Assembly: GCA_963594675.1 (NCBI GenBank)
Contig: CAVBGA010000044.1
Coordinates: forward strand, 1-17,211
Source: Ruminococcus_G sp963594675
Lineage (GTDB): Bacteria > Bacillota > Clostridia > Lachnospirales > Lachnospiraceae
Direction of reading: 5' to 3'
Length of the DNA stretch: 17,211 nucleotides
How positions within the stretch are numbered: the first letter of the stretch is position 1; each line of letters begins with the position of its first letter. A program made the translations under genes and the position numbers. Shown here piece after piece: positions 1-7,560 of this stretch. The notes under the pieces were generated by a model. The model ran no database searches. It was given only the letters and a program-made list of their open reading frames with translations, and had not been told where the DNA came from.

Positions 1-86
1 AGACCATCGCTGAAGATCCTGAGACACTGGTAGCTTTCCTTACAGAGAAAGGCCACCCGGCTCTGGGACTTGACCCGATGATGTAA
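1..86 (+). CDS. 3' end of an unidentified gene (partial)
   Basis: Reading from base 3, an open frame runs to a TAA stop at 84-86 and gives the last 27 residues of a protein. The tail ends in GLDPMM and contains the segment EDPETLVAFL. It is too short for me to assign a family, and I do not recognise it. That it is coding is inferred from the clean open frame, the amino-acid-like composition, and the hairpin-rich non-coding stretch that follows the stop. A near-consensus promoter lies inside its last codons (70-98). The start is outside the window. Confidence 0.55.
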   Translation, partial: TIAEDPETLVAFLTEKGHPALGLDPMM

Positions 87-98
87 TTCATCTATAAT
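70..98 (+). promoter_or_regulatory. Sigma-A-type promoter inside the end of the upstream gene
   Basis: TTGACC at 70-75 (five of six matches to the -35 consensus) and TATAAT at 93-98 (perfect -10) are separated by exactly 17 bases. Transcription would start near 105, 19 bases after the upstream stop codon. The start lies about 187 bases ahead of the sbcD start codon, with a hairpin-rich stretch between. It could drive sbcD, a small RNA, or both. Confidence 0.55.
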
Positions 99-104
99 CA
101 GATG

Positions 105-217
105 GTATAAAGAACTGGATAGTAATACGATGATAGCTTATCCCTTAAGGGATGAGAATAAGAGGGCAGCGGATCTGGGATTCGTTGCCCTTTCCTCATA
201 TAACAGGGGGCTTTTTT
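105..217 (+). ncRNA. Putative small structured RNA or sbcD leader/attenuator
   Basis: This non-coding stretch lies between the promoter at 70-98 and a T-run at 212-217. Hairpin A is CTTATCCC (137-144) with GGGATGAG (149-156) around a TTAA loop; its core at 140-153 is a perfect 14-base palindrome. Hairpin B pairs 161-173 with 181-193 over 13 base pairs, including G-U pairs, around a 7-base loop. It can be extended outward by ATGAG (152-156) with CTCAT (195-199), which would compete with hairpin A. Hairpin C (187-211) precedes six Ts and shares bases with B, so B and C exclude each other. The layout fits a leader with alternative folds or a small RNA of about 110 nucleotides. I do not recognise a known riboswitch class. 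Confidence 0.35.
187..217 (+). terminator. Candidate intrinsic terminator before sbcD
   Basis: GCCCTTT (187-193) pairs with AGGGGGC (205-211), using two G-U pairs, around an 11-base loop. The uninterrupted T-run TTTTTT (212-217) follows at once. The stem is only moderate and competes with the stronger hairpin at 161-193, so termination may be conditional. It would end transcripts from the promoter at 70-98 and possibly from the upstream gene. Confidence 0.4.
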
Positions 218-291
218 CGAATAGCTAGTCTCAAGGTTCATTGGTTACATAACTAGATAGGCAGTTTGCTAGAGCATAGGAGCGGAGAGCA

Positions 292-1443
292 TTGAAAATA
301 TTTCATTTATCGGATTTGCATTTAGGATTAAAATTAATGAATCGGGATCTGAGAGAAGATCAAGAATATATTTTGCATGAAATTGTAGAGATTTCCGTCA
401 GGGAGCAGGCGGATGTTATGGTGATTGCTGGAGATATCTATGATAAGGCGGTGGCTTCGGCAGAGGCAGTAGAGCTATTTGACCATTTTATTACAGAATT
501 AACAGAACAAATGCCCCATCTTGTGCTTATGATGATAAGTGGAAATCATGATAGTGCCCCAAGGGTGAATTGCTTTCGAAATGTCTTATCGAAACATCAG
601 CTGTATATGATTGGCATGCCGCCGCAAAGACCAGAAGACCATATTGAAAAGGTGTGTTTGGAAGATGCCTATGGCCCTGTAAATTTTTATTTATTGCCAT
701 TTGTAAAACCGTCTATGGTGAAGATGGTAGTAGACAGTGATGAAAATGGAAATAATCTTTCTTATGATGAGACGGTGAGAAGACTGATCCAAAGGGAAGA
801 TATTAATCCTGTAGAACGGAATATTCTAGTTAGCCATCAATTTTATGTGCCAAAAGGAGTGGAGGCAGATAAAATTGAGCGTATGGAGTCGGAGCTTCGA
901 ACGGTAGGAAATATTGACGAAGTATCGGCTGACATTTTGGAGACTTTTGATTATGCGGCATTGGGTCATATTCATAAGCCTATGAAAGTAGGGTGCGAAT
1001 GCTTTCGTTATTCTGGAACGCCTTTGGCTTGCTCAGTAAGTGAAGCGGGGCAGGAGAAGGGCATTCTTATGGTGGAATTAAAGGAGAAAGGACAGGAGCC
1101 TAAAATAAGCAAGCTACCGCTGAGACCCCTGCGTCAGATTAAGATTCTTAAAGGAAGTTTGGAAGAATTGCTTACTATGACTTGTGAGGATTATGTGACA
1201 GTTGTGCTGACAGATAAGATAGACCTTAATGTGGTGGACATGCAGGAACAGCTTCGCATGGCATTTCCTCATCTTTTAGAAATTCGACGAGAGTTGAATA
1301 GAACGGTGGATTATAGCAAAAAAGCGGGAGATTATGAGCAATTGGATCCCTTTGAACTCTGCTGCAGCTTTCTTAAAGATCTGGATGAAGAGGAAAAAGA
1401 TTTGTTGAAAGACGTGCTCAATAGCATTCAGGGAGGTGTCTGA
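292..1443 (+). CDS. sbcD: SbcD, nuclease subunit of the SbcCD complex
   Basis: This 383-residue protein is the metallophosphoesterase subunit of SbcCD (the bacterial Mre11), which with SbcC trims double-strand ends and hairpins during DNA repair. Di-metal ligands are visible in order: DLH (D8, H10), GDIYD (D48), GNHD (N85-D87), VSHQ (H182) and GHIH (H226, H228). A capping region follows to the C-terminus. Length fits the family. The start is a TTG preceded by AGGAG (278-282) at 9 bases, and the N-terminus MKIFHLSDLHLG is the expected one, so the TTG is well supported. The stop overlaps the sbcC start by one base (TGATG), indicating translational coupling. No convincing promoter is seen immediately upstream; transcription probably comes from 70-98 or from further upstream. 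Confidence 0.96.
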   Translation: MKIFHLSDLHLGLKLMNRDLREDQEYILHEIVEISVREQADVMVIAGDIYDKAVASAEAVELFDHFITELTEQMPHLVLMMISGNHDSAPRVNCFRNVLSKHQLYMIGMPPQRPEDHIEKVCLEDAYGPVNFYLLPFVKPSMVKMVVDSDENGNNLSYDETVRRLIQREDINPVERNILVSHQFYVPKGVEADKIERMESELRTVGNIDEVSADILETFDYAALGHIHKPMKVGCECFRYSGTPLACSVSEAGQEKGILMVELKEKGQEPKISKLPLRPLRQIKILKGSLEELLTMTCEDYVTVVLTDKIDLNVVDMQEQLRMAFPHLLEIRRELNRTVDYSKKAGDYEQLDPFELCCSFLKDLDEEEKDLLKDVLNSIQGGV

Positions 1444-4400
1444 TGAAACCAATCAAGATAAGAATGCAGGCTTTTGCTTCCTATGGAAAATTGACAGAAA
1501 TAGATTTTACGATTCCAAATCAAAATTTATTTCTGATTACAGGAGACACTGGAGCAGGGAAAACCACCATATTTGATGCGATTGTTTTTGCCCTATATGG
1601 AGAAGCTAGTTCCGGAAATAATAAAAAAGATGGAATTTTATTGCAAAGTCAGTATGTGGGACTGGATAGAGAACCATTTGTAGAATTAACTTTTACAGAA
1701 GGCGGAGACGATGTGTATAAGGTCTGCCGTGTTCCAAGGCATTTGAGGTTAAAAAGCCGAGCTGTCTCAAAAGGCAGCAGCTACAAAGAAGTCAGTGGAT
1801 CGGTTACCTTATATATGCCAGATGGCTTGGAATATCCTTCAAAAGAGGCAAATAATAAAATCGAATCTATTGTAGGACTTACCAAGGATCAATTTATGCA
1901 GGTAGCAATGATTGCTCAAGGTGAGTTTATGGAGCTGTTAAGGGCTAAATCGGACGATAAAAAGATCATCTTTCGTAAATTATTTCATACAGAATTGTAT
2001 GAGAAAGTAGTAGAAGAACTGAAAAATCGAAGACAGGCCAAAGAAAAAGACCTTGCCATCATGAAAACCCAGTGCCAGACAATTGCAGACAATATTTGTG
2101 TGAAGGAAGCATATGAGAGAAGAGAAGAAATAGAAATTTTGCAAGAGCAGATGATGGAGGGAAAACTTAGTCAGTTAGGTGAGTTCACGGAAGAAATAGG
2201 TCTTTATGCAGACTATTTGAAAAAAGAGTGGCAACAGGAGAAAAAAGCCAAGGAAGAAGCTCAAAAAACAAGAGACGCCAGCAGGGATGCCTGTACAGAG
2301 GCAGAGCATCTTATGCAATTTTTTCAGCAGAAAGAAAATGCAGAAAAAGAGTTGCAGGAGTTGGAGAAAAAAGCAGATGTAATTGCAAAGAAAGAGCTTT
2401 TGGCAGAAGAACTAAGAAAGGCTTGGGAACTCCAAGGGGATTTTTGTCGTTTGGCAGATAAGAAAAAGCAGTTGGCGGAATTGGAGAAGGCATTAGATAA
2501 AGAAAAAGAGCAGCTGCCACAATTAGTATCAAATGAAGAGGCAAAGAAAAAACAAAGAGAAGAAAAGGAGACGATCTACCGAGAAGTATTGAAAAAGAAC
2601 TCTAAGGTGCAGGAGCGTGTGAAACGTGCCTATGAGGCTTTTGATGAAAAAGAAAAAAATAAGAAAGAACTTGAGGCAAGGATAAAAGCCTGTGAAAGTG
2701 CAAAAAAAGAGCTGGAAAAGGCAGAAAAAGAGAAAAAGAGCTTAGAAGCTAGCGAACTTTCCTACAAAAAAGAAGAGGAAAATCTGGCTAAGAGTGGCGA
2801 AAATCTATTAGAATGTAACAATCAAATCTCTCTGCTTAATGACTTGCTTACAGATGCGAAAAATATAAGTAGCTTATTTGATGGAGTGGAGGAGAGCGCT
2901 CGGCTTGCAAAGCAAAGTAAAGAAGACTATCTGAAGGCGAAAGAGGACTATGTGAAGAAACAGAACTGTCATGAGAAATATCGGCAAAGTTTTTTGGATG
3001 CTCAGGCCGGTTTTCTGGCAGAAGAACTAGTGGAGGGCAGTCCATGTCCGGTTTGCGGTTCGAGAGAACATCCTGCACCCTGTCATTTTTCAAAAGAGGA
3101 AGAGGTAAGTCGAGAAAAATTGGAAAAACTAGCAGATGAGGCTGGCAAAAGTTTGGAAAAGCAGCAAAAGTTGGCAGAAAAGGTTAGCTCTCTTGACACA
3201 AGTTATCATACGCAAAAAGAAAATCTGGAAAAGTCTTATAGAGACTTGAGAAAAAAGATTCTTACAAGAGAAATGATGATGGGGGAGAGGGCGGTAAAGG
3301 AAGAAATAGAGAAGGCCGAGGAATGTTTGGCCAATGCTTTAGATAAATGGACAGCCAGGAAAAGCAGGGAAGAAGAGAATCTGGGGAAGTTAGATAAGGC
3401 CCGAAAAGCTTTAGAGGAAATGAATGAAGAAAAGAAAAAGCTAGGGGAGCGCGTAAGTCAGGCAAGCAGTCAGCAGGTAAAGGCCATGGCTGATGTGGAA
3501 GCAGCGAAGGCCTTGCTGAGAAAGACGGAAGAGTCATTAGAATTTACTGAGAAAGAAGAGGCGGATCGGCTGCTGGTAGAAGCGAATGACGAACTGGACA
3601 AGGCGAAAGAGGCCTATCAGCAGACGAAAGAAGATAGTGAAGATGCCAGAGAAGCCAAAGTTCAGTGTGCAACACGTATTGAAAAATATGAAAAAGAACT
3701 TCCGGAAGTGAAAAAGGAAAAAGAAGATAGAGAAAAAAACTATTTACAGGCTGAAAAACAGTTGCAGATTTCGGAGAAAAAAAGAGAAAATCTTGTTCAG
3801 ACTCATGATAAAGAAGAAATCCAGCAATTAATAGAAGAAGTGGAAGTGCATAAACGCAAGCTAAGCGGTGAAAGAAAACTTTTGTCGTCGGCTCAGGAAG
3901 CAATTGCCGGGCGTAAGCGACCGGATCGAGACAAACTGGCACTTGCACTTCAGACGGCTGAAACAAAATTAAAGGCAGCAGAAGAGTTTGCAGAGGCAGG
4001 AAAATCCCTATATGATATCCATAAAAATATTTATGATAAAATGCTTCCTCTTTTAGAGGAAAGACAGGATTTGGTAAGGGAGCATGCTCGACTGGATGGA
4101 CTGTACCGTATGGTTTCCGGCAATGTTAAGGATGCTCGCATGGATCTAGAAACTTTTGTACAGAGATATTATATGGATAAAATTTTGTATGCAGCGAATC
4201 GCAGATTTACAGAAATGTCAGCCGGACAATATGAGCTTCGCATGATAAGTGAAGAAAAAGCAGGCTCTGGAAGAAATCGTGGTCTGGATCTTATGGTATA
4301 CTCAAATGTAACAGGAAAAGAACGGGAGATACGCACCCTATCAGGCGGGGAATCCTTTATGGCGGCTTTAGCCCTGGCTTTGGGCATGGCGGATACCATC

Positions 4401-4631
4401 AGAGAGAATTCTTCGGCTGTGAATTTGGACATTATGTTTATTGACGAGGGCTTTGGATCCTTGGATGAACATTCCAGAAATCAGGCAGTGCGGGTTCTTT
4501 TGGAAATGGCAGAAGGTAATCGTATGATTGGTATCATTTCTCATGTGTCAGAATTGCAACAGGAGATTGAAGACCAATTGCTTGTGAAGAAGAATGAAGA
4601 GGGAAGTTATGTGCATTGGCAGATTAGTTAA
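1443..4631 (+). CDS. sbcC: SbcC, ATPase/coiled-coil subunit of the SbcCD complex
   Basis: A 1062-residue SMC-like ATPase (the bacterial Rad50), partner of SbcD in processing DNA ends. The N-terminal ATPase lobe has Walker A GDTGAGKTT at 34-42. Two long Lys/Glu-rich coiled-coil arms span roughly 200-520 and 550-880. They flank the zinc hook CPVC at 535-538, where two molecules join through a zinc ion. The C-terminal lobe has the ABC signature LSGGE at 966-970 and Walker B ending in FIDEG (D1001, E1002). All catalytic elements are present and length is normal for the family. Its start overlaps the sbcD stop, and its own 3' end overlaps the following HAD hydrolase gene, so the three genes look like one operon. 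Confidence 0.97.
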   Translation: MKPIKIRMQAFASYGKLTEIDFTIPNQNLFLITGDTGAGKTTIFDAIVFALYGEASSGNNKKDGILLQSQYVGLDREPFVELTFTEGGDDVYKVCRVPRHLRLKSRAVSKGSSYKEVSGSVTLYMPDGLEYPSKEANNKIESIVGLTKDQFMQVAMIAQGEFMELLRAKSDDKKIIFRKLFHTELYEKVVEELKNRRQAKEKDLAIMKTQCQTIADNICVKEAYERREEIEILQEQMMEGKLSQLGEFTEEIGLYADYLKKEWQQEKKAKEEAQKTRDASRDACTEAEHLMQFFQQKENAEKELQELEKKADVIAKKELLAEELRKAWELQGDFCRLADKKKQLAELEKALDKEKEQLPQLVSNEEAKKKQREEKETIYREVLKKNSKVQERVKRAYEAFDEKEKNKKELEARIKACESAKKELEKAEKEKKSLEASELSYKKEEENLAKSGENLLECNNQISLLNDLLTDAKNISSLFDGVEESARLAKQSKEDYLKAKEDYVKKQNCHEKYRQSFLDAQAGFLAEELVEGSPCPVCGSREHPAPCHFSKEEEVSREKLEKLADEAGKSLEKQQKLAEKVSSLDTSYHTQKENLEKSYRDLRKKILTREMMMGERAVKEEIEKAEECLANALDKWTARKSREEENLGKLDKARKALEEMNEEKKKLGERVSQASSQQVKAMADVEAAKALLRKTEESLEFTEKEEADRLLVEANDELDKAKEAYQQTKEDSEDAREAKVQCATRIEKYEKELPEVKKEKEDREKNYLQAEKQLQISEKKRENLVQTHDKEEIQQLIEEVEVHKRKLSGERKLLSSAQEAIAGRKRPDRDKLALALQTAETKLKAAEEFAEAGKSLYDIHKNIYDKMLPLLEERQDLVREHARLDGLYRMVSGNVKDARMDLETFVQRYYMDKILYAANRRFTEMSAGQYELRMISEEKAGSGRNRGLDLMVYSNVTGKEREIRTLSGGESFMAALALALGMADTIRENSSAVNLDIMFIDEGFGSLDEHSRNQAVRVLLEMAEGNRMIGIISHVSELQQEIEDQLLVKKNEEGSYVHWQIS

Positions 4632-5331
4632 GGCAATTTTTTTTGATTTGGATGATACCTTGTATGACGTGGCAGGGCCATTTCGAAGAACCATAGAGAT
4701 GGATTTCCCAGAATACAAAAAACTGCCGTCAGACAATCTTTTTACCGATTTTCGCAGGCACGGAGATGAGGTGTTTTTTGCTTCCCAAAGAGGGGAAATG
4801 TCAATGGATGACATGTATGTTTACCGTATTAGCAAAACACTGGAAGATTATAATATTTTGATCAGTCGAGACACTGCTTTACGATTTCAGACGGCCTATG
4901 AGTATCGACAGAAAGAGATTTGCATAAGTCCGACGATGAAATCTATGCTGGAAAAGCTGGCAGAGTCAAAAATCTTGCTTGGTGTTATTAGCAATGGTCC
5001 CGCCAGACATCAAATGGAGAAAATGATGACCATGGGTTTGGACCACTATATCCCAAAAGGGAGATTATTTGTTTCTGGAGCTCTGGGGGTGGATAAACCA
5101 GATATAGAAATTTTTCGTAAAGTAGAGGCTCTTTGTGGGGTGGAGGCAGGAAGCAGTCTTTATGTAGGAGATTCTTTTGTTCATGACGTGGTCGGTGCTT
5201 CTAAAGCCGGATGGAAAAGCTTGTGGTTTAACCGCAGAGGGAAGGAGATGCCGGATATAGGAATTTTTCCGGATGAAACGGTGGATAATGAAGAGGAATT
5301 GGCAAATAGACTTGTGAATCTCATAAAGTAA
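4609..5331 (+). CDS. HAD-superfamily hydrolase (subfamily IA phosphatase-like)
   Basis: A roughly 240-residue soluble hydrolase of the haloacid dehalogenase superfamily, probably acting on a small phosphorylated metabolite; the substrate cannot be told from sequence. Motif I is FFDLDDTLYD, with nucleophile Asp 13 and acid Asp 15 counting from 4609. Motif II is the Ser in ISNG, motif III the Lys in DKPD, and motif IV VGDSFVHD. An alpha-helical cap follows motif I, as in subfamily IA enzymes (YjjG and YfnB are relatives in fold). I chose ATG 4609 because AGAGGG (4598-4603) lies 5 bases upstream; ATG 4594, in the same frame, lacks a clear site. Either start overlaps the end of sbcC, so it is co-translated with sbcDC. 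A nucleotide-cleaning role linked to repair is possible but only suggested by position. Confidence 0.9.
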   Translation: MCIGRLVKAIFFDLDDTLYDVAGPFRRTIEMDFPEYKKLPSDNLFTDFRRHGDEVFFASQRGEMSMDDMYVYRISKTLEDYNILISRDTALRFQTAYEYRQKEICISPTMKSMLEKLAESKILLGVISNGPARHQMEKMMTMGLDHYIPKGRLFVSGALGVDKPDIEIFRKVEALCGVEAGSSLYVGDSFVHDVVGASKAGWKSLWFNRRGKEMPDIGIFPDETVDNEEELANRLVNLIK

Positions 5332-5342
5332 GGAAATGATAA

Positions 5343-5371
5343 TTGAATTCCCTATCTTCCTTTGCTACAAT
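5343..5371 (+). promoter_or_regulatory. Promoter for the lipoprotein gene
   Basis: TTGAAT (5343-5348) and TACAAT (5366-5371) are spaced by exactly 17 bases. Transcription would start near 5379, about 65 bases ahead of the lipoprotein start. The inverted repeat at 5351-5381 covers the spacer, the -10 box and the start site. Confidence 0.5.
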
Positions 5372-5381
5372 GAAAGATAGG
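5351..5381. repeat. Inverted repeat over a promoter, candidate operator
   Basis: CCTATCTT (5351-5358) and AAGATAGG (5374-5381) are perfect 8-base complements separated by 15 bases. They bracket the -10 box of the promoter at 5343-5371. The placement suits a repressor operator. Alternatively it could act as a weak terminator hairpin for the sbcDC-HAD transcript, but no T-run follows it. Confidence 0.4.
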
Positions 5382-5398
5382 AAAATTTTGTATACAAG

Positions 5399-5421
5399 AA
5401 GAGCAGGATTAATTTGCTCTT
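5399..5421 (+). other. Hairpin in the lipoprotein leader
   Basis: AAGAGCA (5399-5405) pairs with TGCTCTT (5415-5421) around a 9-base loop, 20 bases before the start codon at 5442/5445. It lies just ahead of the ribosome binding site, in the predicted 5' untranslated region. The T-run is too weak to call it a terminator with confidence. Confidence 0.3.
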
Positions 5422-5444
5422 GTTCAAATATATGGGGAGTTATG

Positions 5445-6098
5445 ATGAAGAAAAAACTGTTGCTATTGTCTTTGCTATGCCTACCGCTTTGGGCGTGCGG
5501 ATCAGAGGATAAGATTCAGAGCGGAACTTACCTGGTCCAGGATAGTGACGGATCTTTTGATCCTTTTTTGGTATTGGATACTGAGAAAAAAAGCTTTTAT
5601 TTTTATTATGACCTTTTGTCAGAAGACTACTGTCAGGGCAGTTACAGTGTGGAAAAAAACAAGCTGTATTGTGTGACTGAGGATGAAAAAGAAAGCTATA
5701 TCTTTTCTATTGAAGACGAGGGGGTGCTAAGCTTTGATCAAGGAGATTCTGATGATGTGACCAATAGCAATGGGGAGCAGGCCATTGCTGATGGAACGAA
5801 ATTTACCGCACTTCAGGAGGGCTCTAGTCCTACCAGTCAAGGTCAAAAAAACAGAAATACAGGGGCTCTTAAGACGGCTATGGGATTTAGCAGTGTAGAC
5901 TCTTCTAAGATTGCCCAGGCCTTAAATACTCTGGACTTTGGGATTATTGTAAAAGTAGAGAACATTAATATGCCGACAGAACATTTATGGAATTTTACCG
6001 TGGTCAATGAAAAGGGTGAAAAATTATTGTTGAATACAGATGTAACTGGAGGCTTGCTTTACATACGAAGTGAAAGCGGAGAATTCCTTTATCCCTGA
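5445..6098 (+). CDS. Predicted lipoprotein of unknown function
   Basis: A 217-residue protein that I cannot assign to a family. The N-terminus has three Lys, a Leu-rich core and a lipobox ending PLWAC, so Cys 18 should be lipidated and the protein displayed on the outer face of the membrane. Residues roughly 20-115 are rich in Tyr/Phe, Asp and alternating hydrophobics (GTYLVQD, SFYFYYD, GSYSVEKNKLY), suggesting a beta-strand domain. A Ser/Gln/Asn-rich linker precedes a second short domain with SKIAQALNTLDFG. The ribosome site GGGGAG (5434-5439) best fits ATG 5445, but ATG 5442 is adjacent. A longer frame back to TTG 5343 is rejected, since it would run through the promoter and bury the signal peptide. 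It is a single-gene unit with its own promoter and the terminator at 6121-6155. Confidence 0.8.
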   Translation: MKKKLLLLSLLCLPLWACGSEDKIQSGTYLVQDSDGSFDPFLVLDTEKKSFYFYYDLLSEDYCQGSYSVEKNKLYCVTEDEKESYIFSIEDEGVLSFDQGDSDDVTNSNGEQAIADGTKFTALQEGSSPTSQGQKNRNTGALKTAMGFSSVDSSKIAQALNTLDFGIIVKVENINMPTEHLWNFTVVNEKGEKLLLNTDVTGGLLYIRSESGEFLYP

Positions 6099-6120
6099 TT
6101 AGATTTTATTCTATACAAGA

Positions 6121-6155
6121 AAAAGGGCATCGCCATGAAAAGCGATGTCCTTTTT
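6121..6155. terminator. Bidirectional intrinsic terminator
   Basis: GGGCATCGC (6125-6133) pairs with GCGATGTCC (6142-6150), with one G-U pair, around an 8-base loop. It is flanked by AAAA on the left and TTTTT on the right, so it can end transcription in both directions. It serves the lipoprotein gene (plus strand) and argG (minus strand), which converge on it. Confidence 0.87.
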
Positions 6156-6187
6156 GCTTGCAGAAAATCCTATTTCTATTGTATAGA

Positions 6188-7420
6188 TTAATTTTCGTTA
6201 CTATTCTTTTTTACTTCCTGCATTTTCAGAGCGCGAACTTTCAAAGGAAGGCCAAAGAGAGTGATAAATCCGTCAGCATCATGGTGATCATACATATCAC
6301 CTGTGGTGAAGGATGCCAGAGTCTCGCTGTAGAGACTGTAGGGAGAAGTCTCACCTGCACGGATGATATTGCCCTTGTAAAGTTTGAAACGAACCTCACC
6401 GGTTACATATTCCTGAGTTACGTCTACAAAGGCCTGAACTGCCTCACGAAGAGGAGTGAACCATTTTCCCTCGTAAACGATCTGAGCGAACTTATTGCCC
6501 ATATCTTTCTTTACTTCCATAGTAGCACGGTCAAGTACCAGCTCTTCTAGCTGTTTGTGAGCAGCCATAAGAATTGTTCCACCTGGTGTCTCATAAACGC
6601 CACGGGATTTCATTCCTACAACACGGTTCTCAACGATATCAACGATACCGATACCATGCTTGCCACCAAGTTTGTTCAGTTCTGTGATAATCTCAGAAAC
6701 CTTCATTGCTTTTCCATTAAGAGTTTTAGGAATACCAGCTTCGAAGGTCATGGTAACTTCTTCTTCTTTATCTGGAGCCTTCTGAGGTGTTACGCCCAGC
6801 ACCAGAAGGTGGTCATAGTTAGGCTCATTGGAAGGATCTTCCAGTTCCAGTCCCTCATGACTGATATGCCAAAGGTTTCTGTCACGGCTATAGCTGGAGT
6901 CATTGGAAAAGGGGAGGTGAATTCCATGTTTTTCACAGTATTCAATCTCATCTTCACGGGACTGCATGGTCCAGATATCTGTCATACGCCAAGGAGCAAT
7001 GATTTTGATGTCTGGAGCAAGAGCCTTGATACCCAGCTCAAAACGAATCTGGTCATTACCTTTACCAGTTGCACCGTGGCAGATAGCAGATGCGCCTTCT
7101 TTTCTTGCGATTTCAACAAGACGTTTTGCAATAGCAGGACGCGCCATGGAAGTTCCCAGAAGGTACTCGTTCTCATATACTGCACCAGCTTTTACGCAAG
7201 GCATGATGTAATTATCGCAGAAGTCATCAATAATATTTTCAATATATAACTTGGAAGCTCCGGAGAGTTTTGCTCTTTCATCCAGGCCATCAAGCTCGTT
7301 ACCCTGTCCGCAGTCTACGCAGCAGCAGATAACTTCATAATCAAAATTTTCTTTCAGCCAGGGGATGATAGCGGTTGTATCAAGTCCGCCGGAGTATGCA
7401 AGAACAACTTTTTCTTTCAT
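6188..7420 (-). CDS. argG: Argininosuccinate synthase
   Basis: A 410-residue cytosolic enzyme that joins citrulline and aspartate using ATP to make argininosuccinate, the penultimate step of arginine synthesis. The N-terminal PP-loop AYSGGLDT (residues 8-15) binds ATP. Further family landmarks are the GQG after CCCVDC, the GTSMARP stretch and ATGKGNDQIRFE in the substrate-binding region. Length is normal and no key motif is missing. The ribosome site GGAGG lies 7 bases before the ATG on the minus strand. It is transcribed divergently from argJBD from a promoter at 7504-7532 overlapped by ArgR-like half-sites, and ends at the shared terminator 6121-6155. argH, the usual partner, is not in the window. 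Confidence 0.97.
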   Translation of the reverse strand: MKEKVVLAYSGGLDTTAIIPWLKENFDYEVICCCVDCGQGNELDGLDERAKLSGASKLYIENIIDDFCDNYIMPCVKAGAVYENEYLLGTSMARPAIAKRLVEIARKEGASAICHGATGKGNDQIRFELGIKALAPDIKIIAPWRMTDIWTMQSREDEIEYCEKHGIHLPFSNDSSYSRDRNLWHISHEGLELEDPSNEPNYDHLLVLGVTPQKAPDKEEEVTMTFEAGIPKTLNGKAMKVSEIITELNKLGGKHGIGIVDIVENRVVGMKSRGVYETPGGTILMAAHKQLEELVLDRATMEVKKDMGNKFAQIVYEGKWFTPLREAVQAFVDVTQEYVTGEVRFKLYKGNIIRAGETSPYSLYSETLASFTTGDMYDHHDADGFITLFGLPLKVRALKMQEVKKNSNEN

Positions 7421-7495
7421 ATTAAATCCTCCAATAATCTTTTAGTGTAACTGTAATTAATAATAGAAGCAGTTACTTAGTATTCAGTTTTACTC

Positions 7496-7531
7496 TGCAT
7501 CATAATATACAGTATTTTATGCGATTATGCA
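7496..7531. promoter_or_regulatory. ArgR-like half-site cluster on the argG side
   Basis: TGCAT (7496-7500) with ATACA (7507-7511), and TGCGAT-TATGCA (7520-7531), resemble ARG-box halves (TGNAT and ATNCA) but with non-standard spacing. They overlap the argG promoter. They are weaker than the box at 7581-7598 and are called mainly from position and similarity to it. Confidence 0.4.
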
Positions 7532-7532
7532 A
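7504..7532 (-). promoter_or_regulatory. Promoter of argG
   Basis: On the minus strand, TTGCAT (plus 7527-7532) and TATATT (plus 7504-7509) are separated by 17 bases. Transcription would start near 7497, about 75 bases ahead of the argG ATG. TGCAT/ATGCA half-sites overlap both boxes, consistent with repression by ArgR. Confidence 0.55.
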
Positions 7533-7560
7533 GGTTTAATCCAATATAAAGGAAAAAAAA

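Noticed and set aside
140..153. The 14-base palindrome ATCCCTTAAGGGAT as a protein-binding operator
   Set aside because: It lies downstream of the predicted start of transcription and extends into an 8-pair hairpin, so an RNA role is more likely. It is treated as part of the leader structure.
2228..4432. Several open frames of 77-140 codons on both strands within sbcC (e.g. minus 3544-3966, minus 3262-3537)
   Set aside because: They lie in other frames of a clearly real, full-length sbcC. Their compositions reflect the Lys/Glu codon bias of the coiled coil, and none has a ribosome site or recognisable motif.
5343..5444. Upstream extension of the lipoprotein to TTG 5343
   Set aside because: It would run through the promoter and place 34 residues ahead of an otherwise perfect lipoprotein signal peptide; GGGGAG at 5434-5439 supports the internal start.
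6557..7249. A 230-codon open frame on the plus strand, opposite argG
   Set aside because: It is antisense to a complete, motif-rich argG; its product has no recognisable domain and no ribosome site precedes it.
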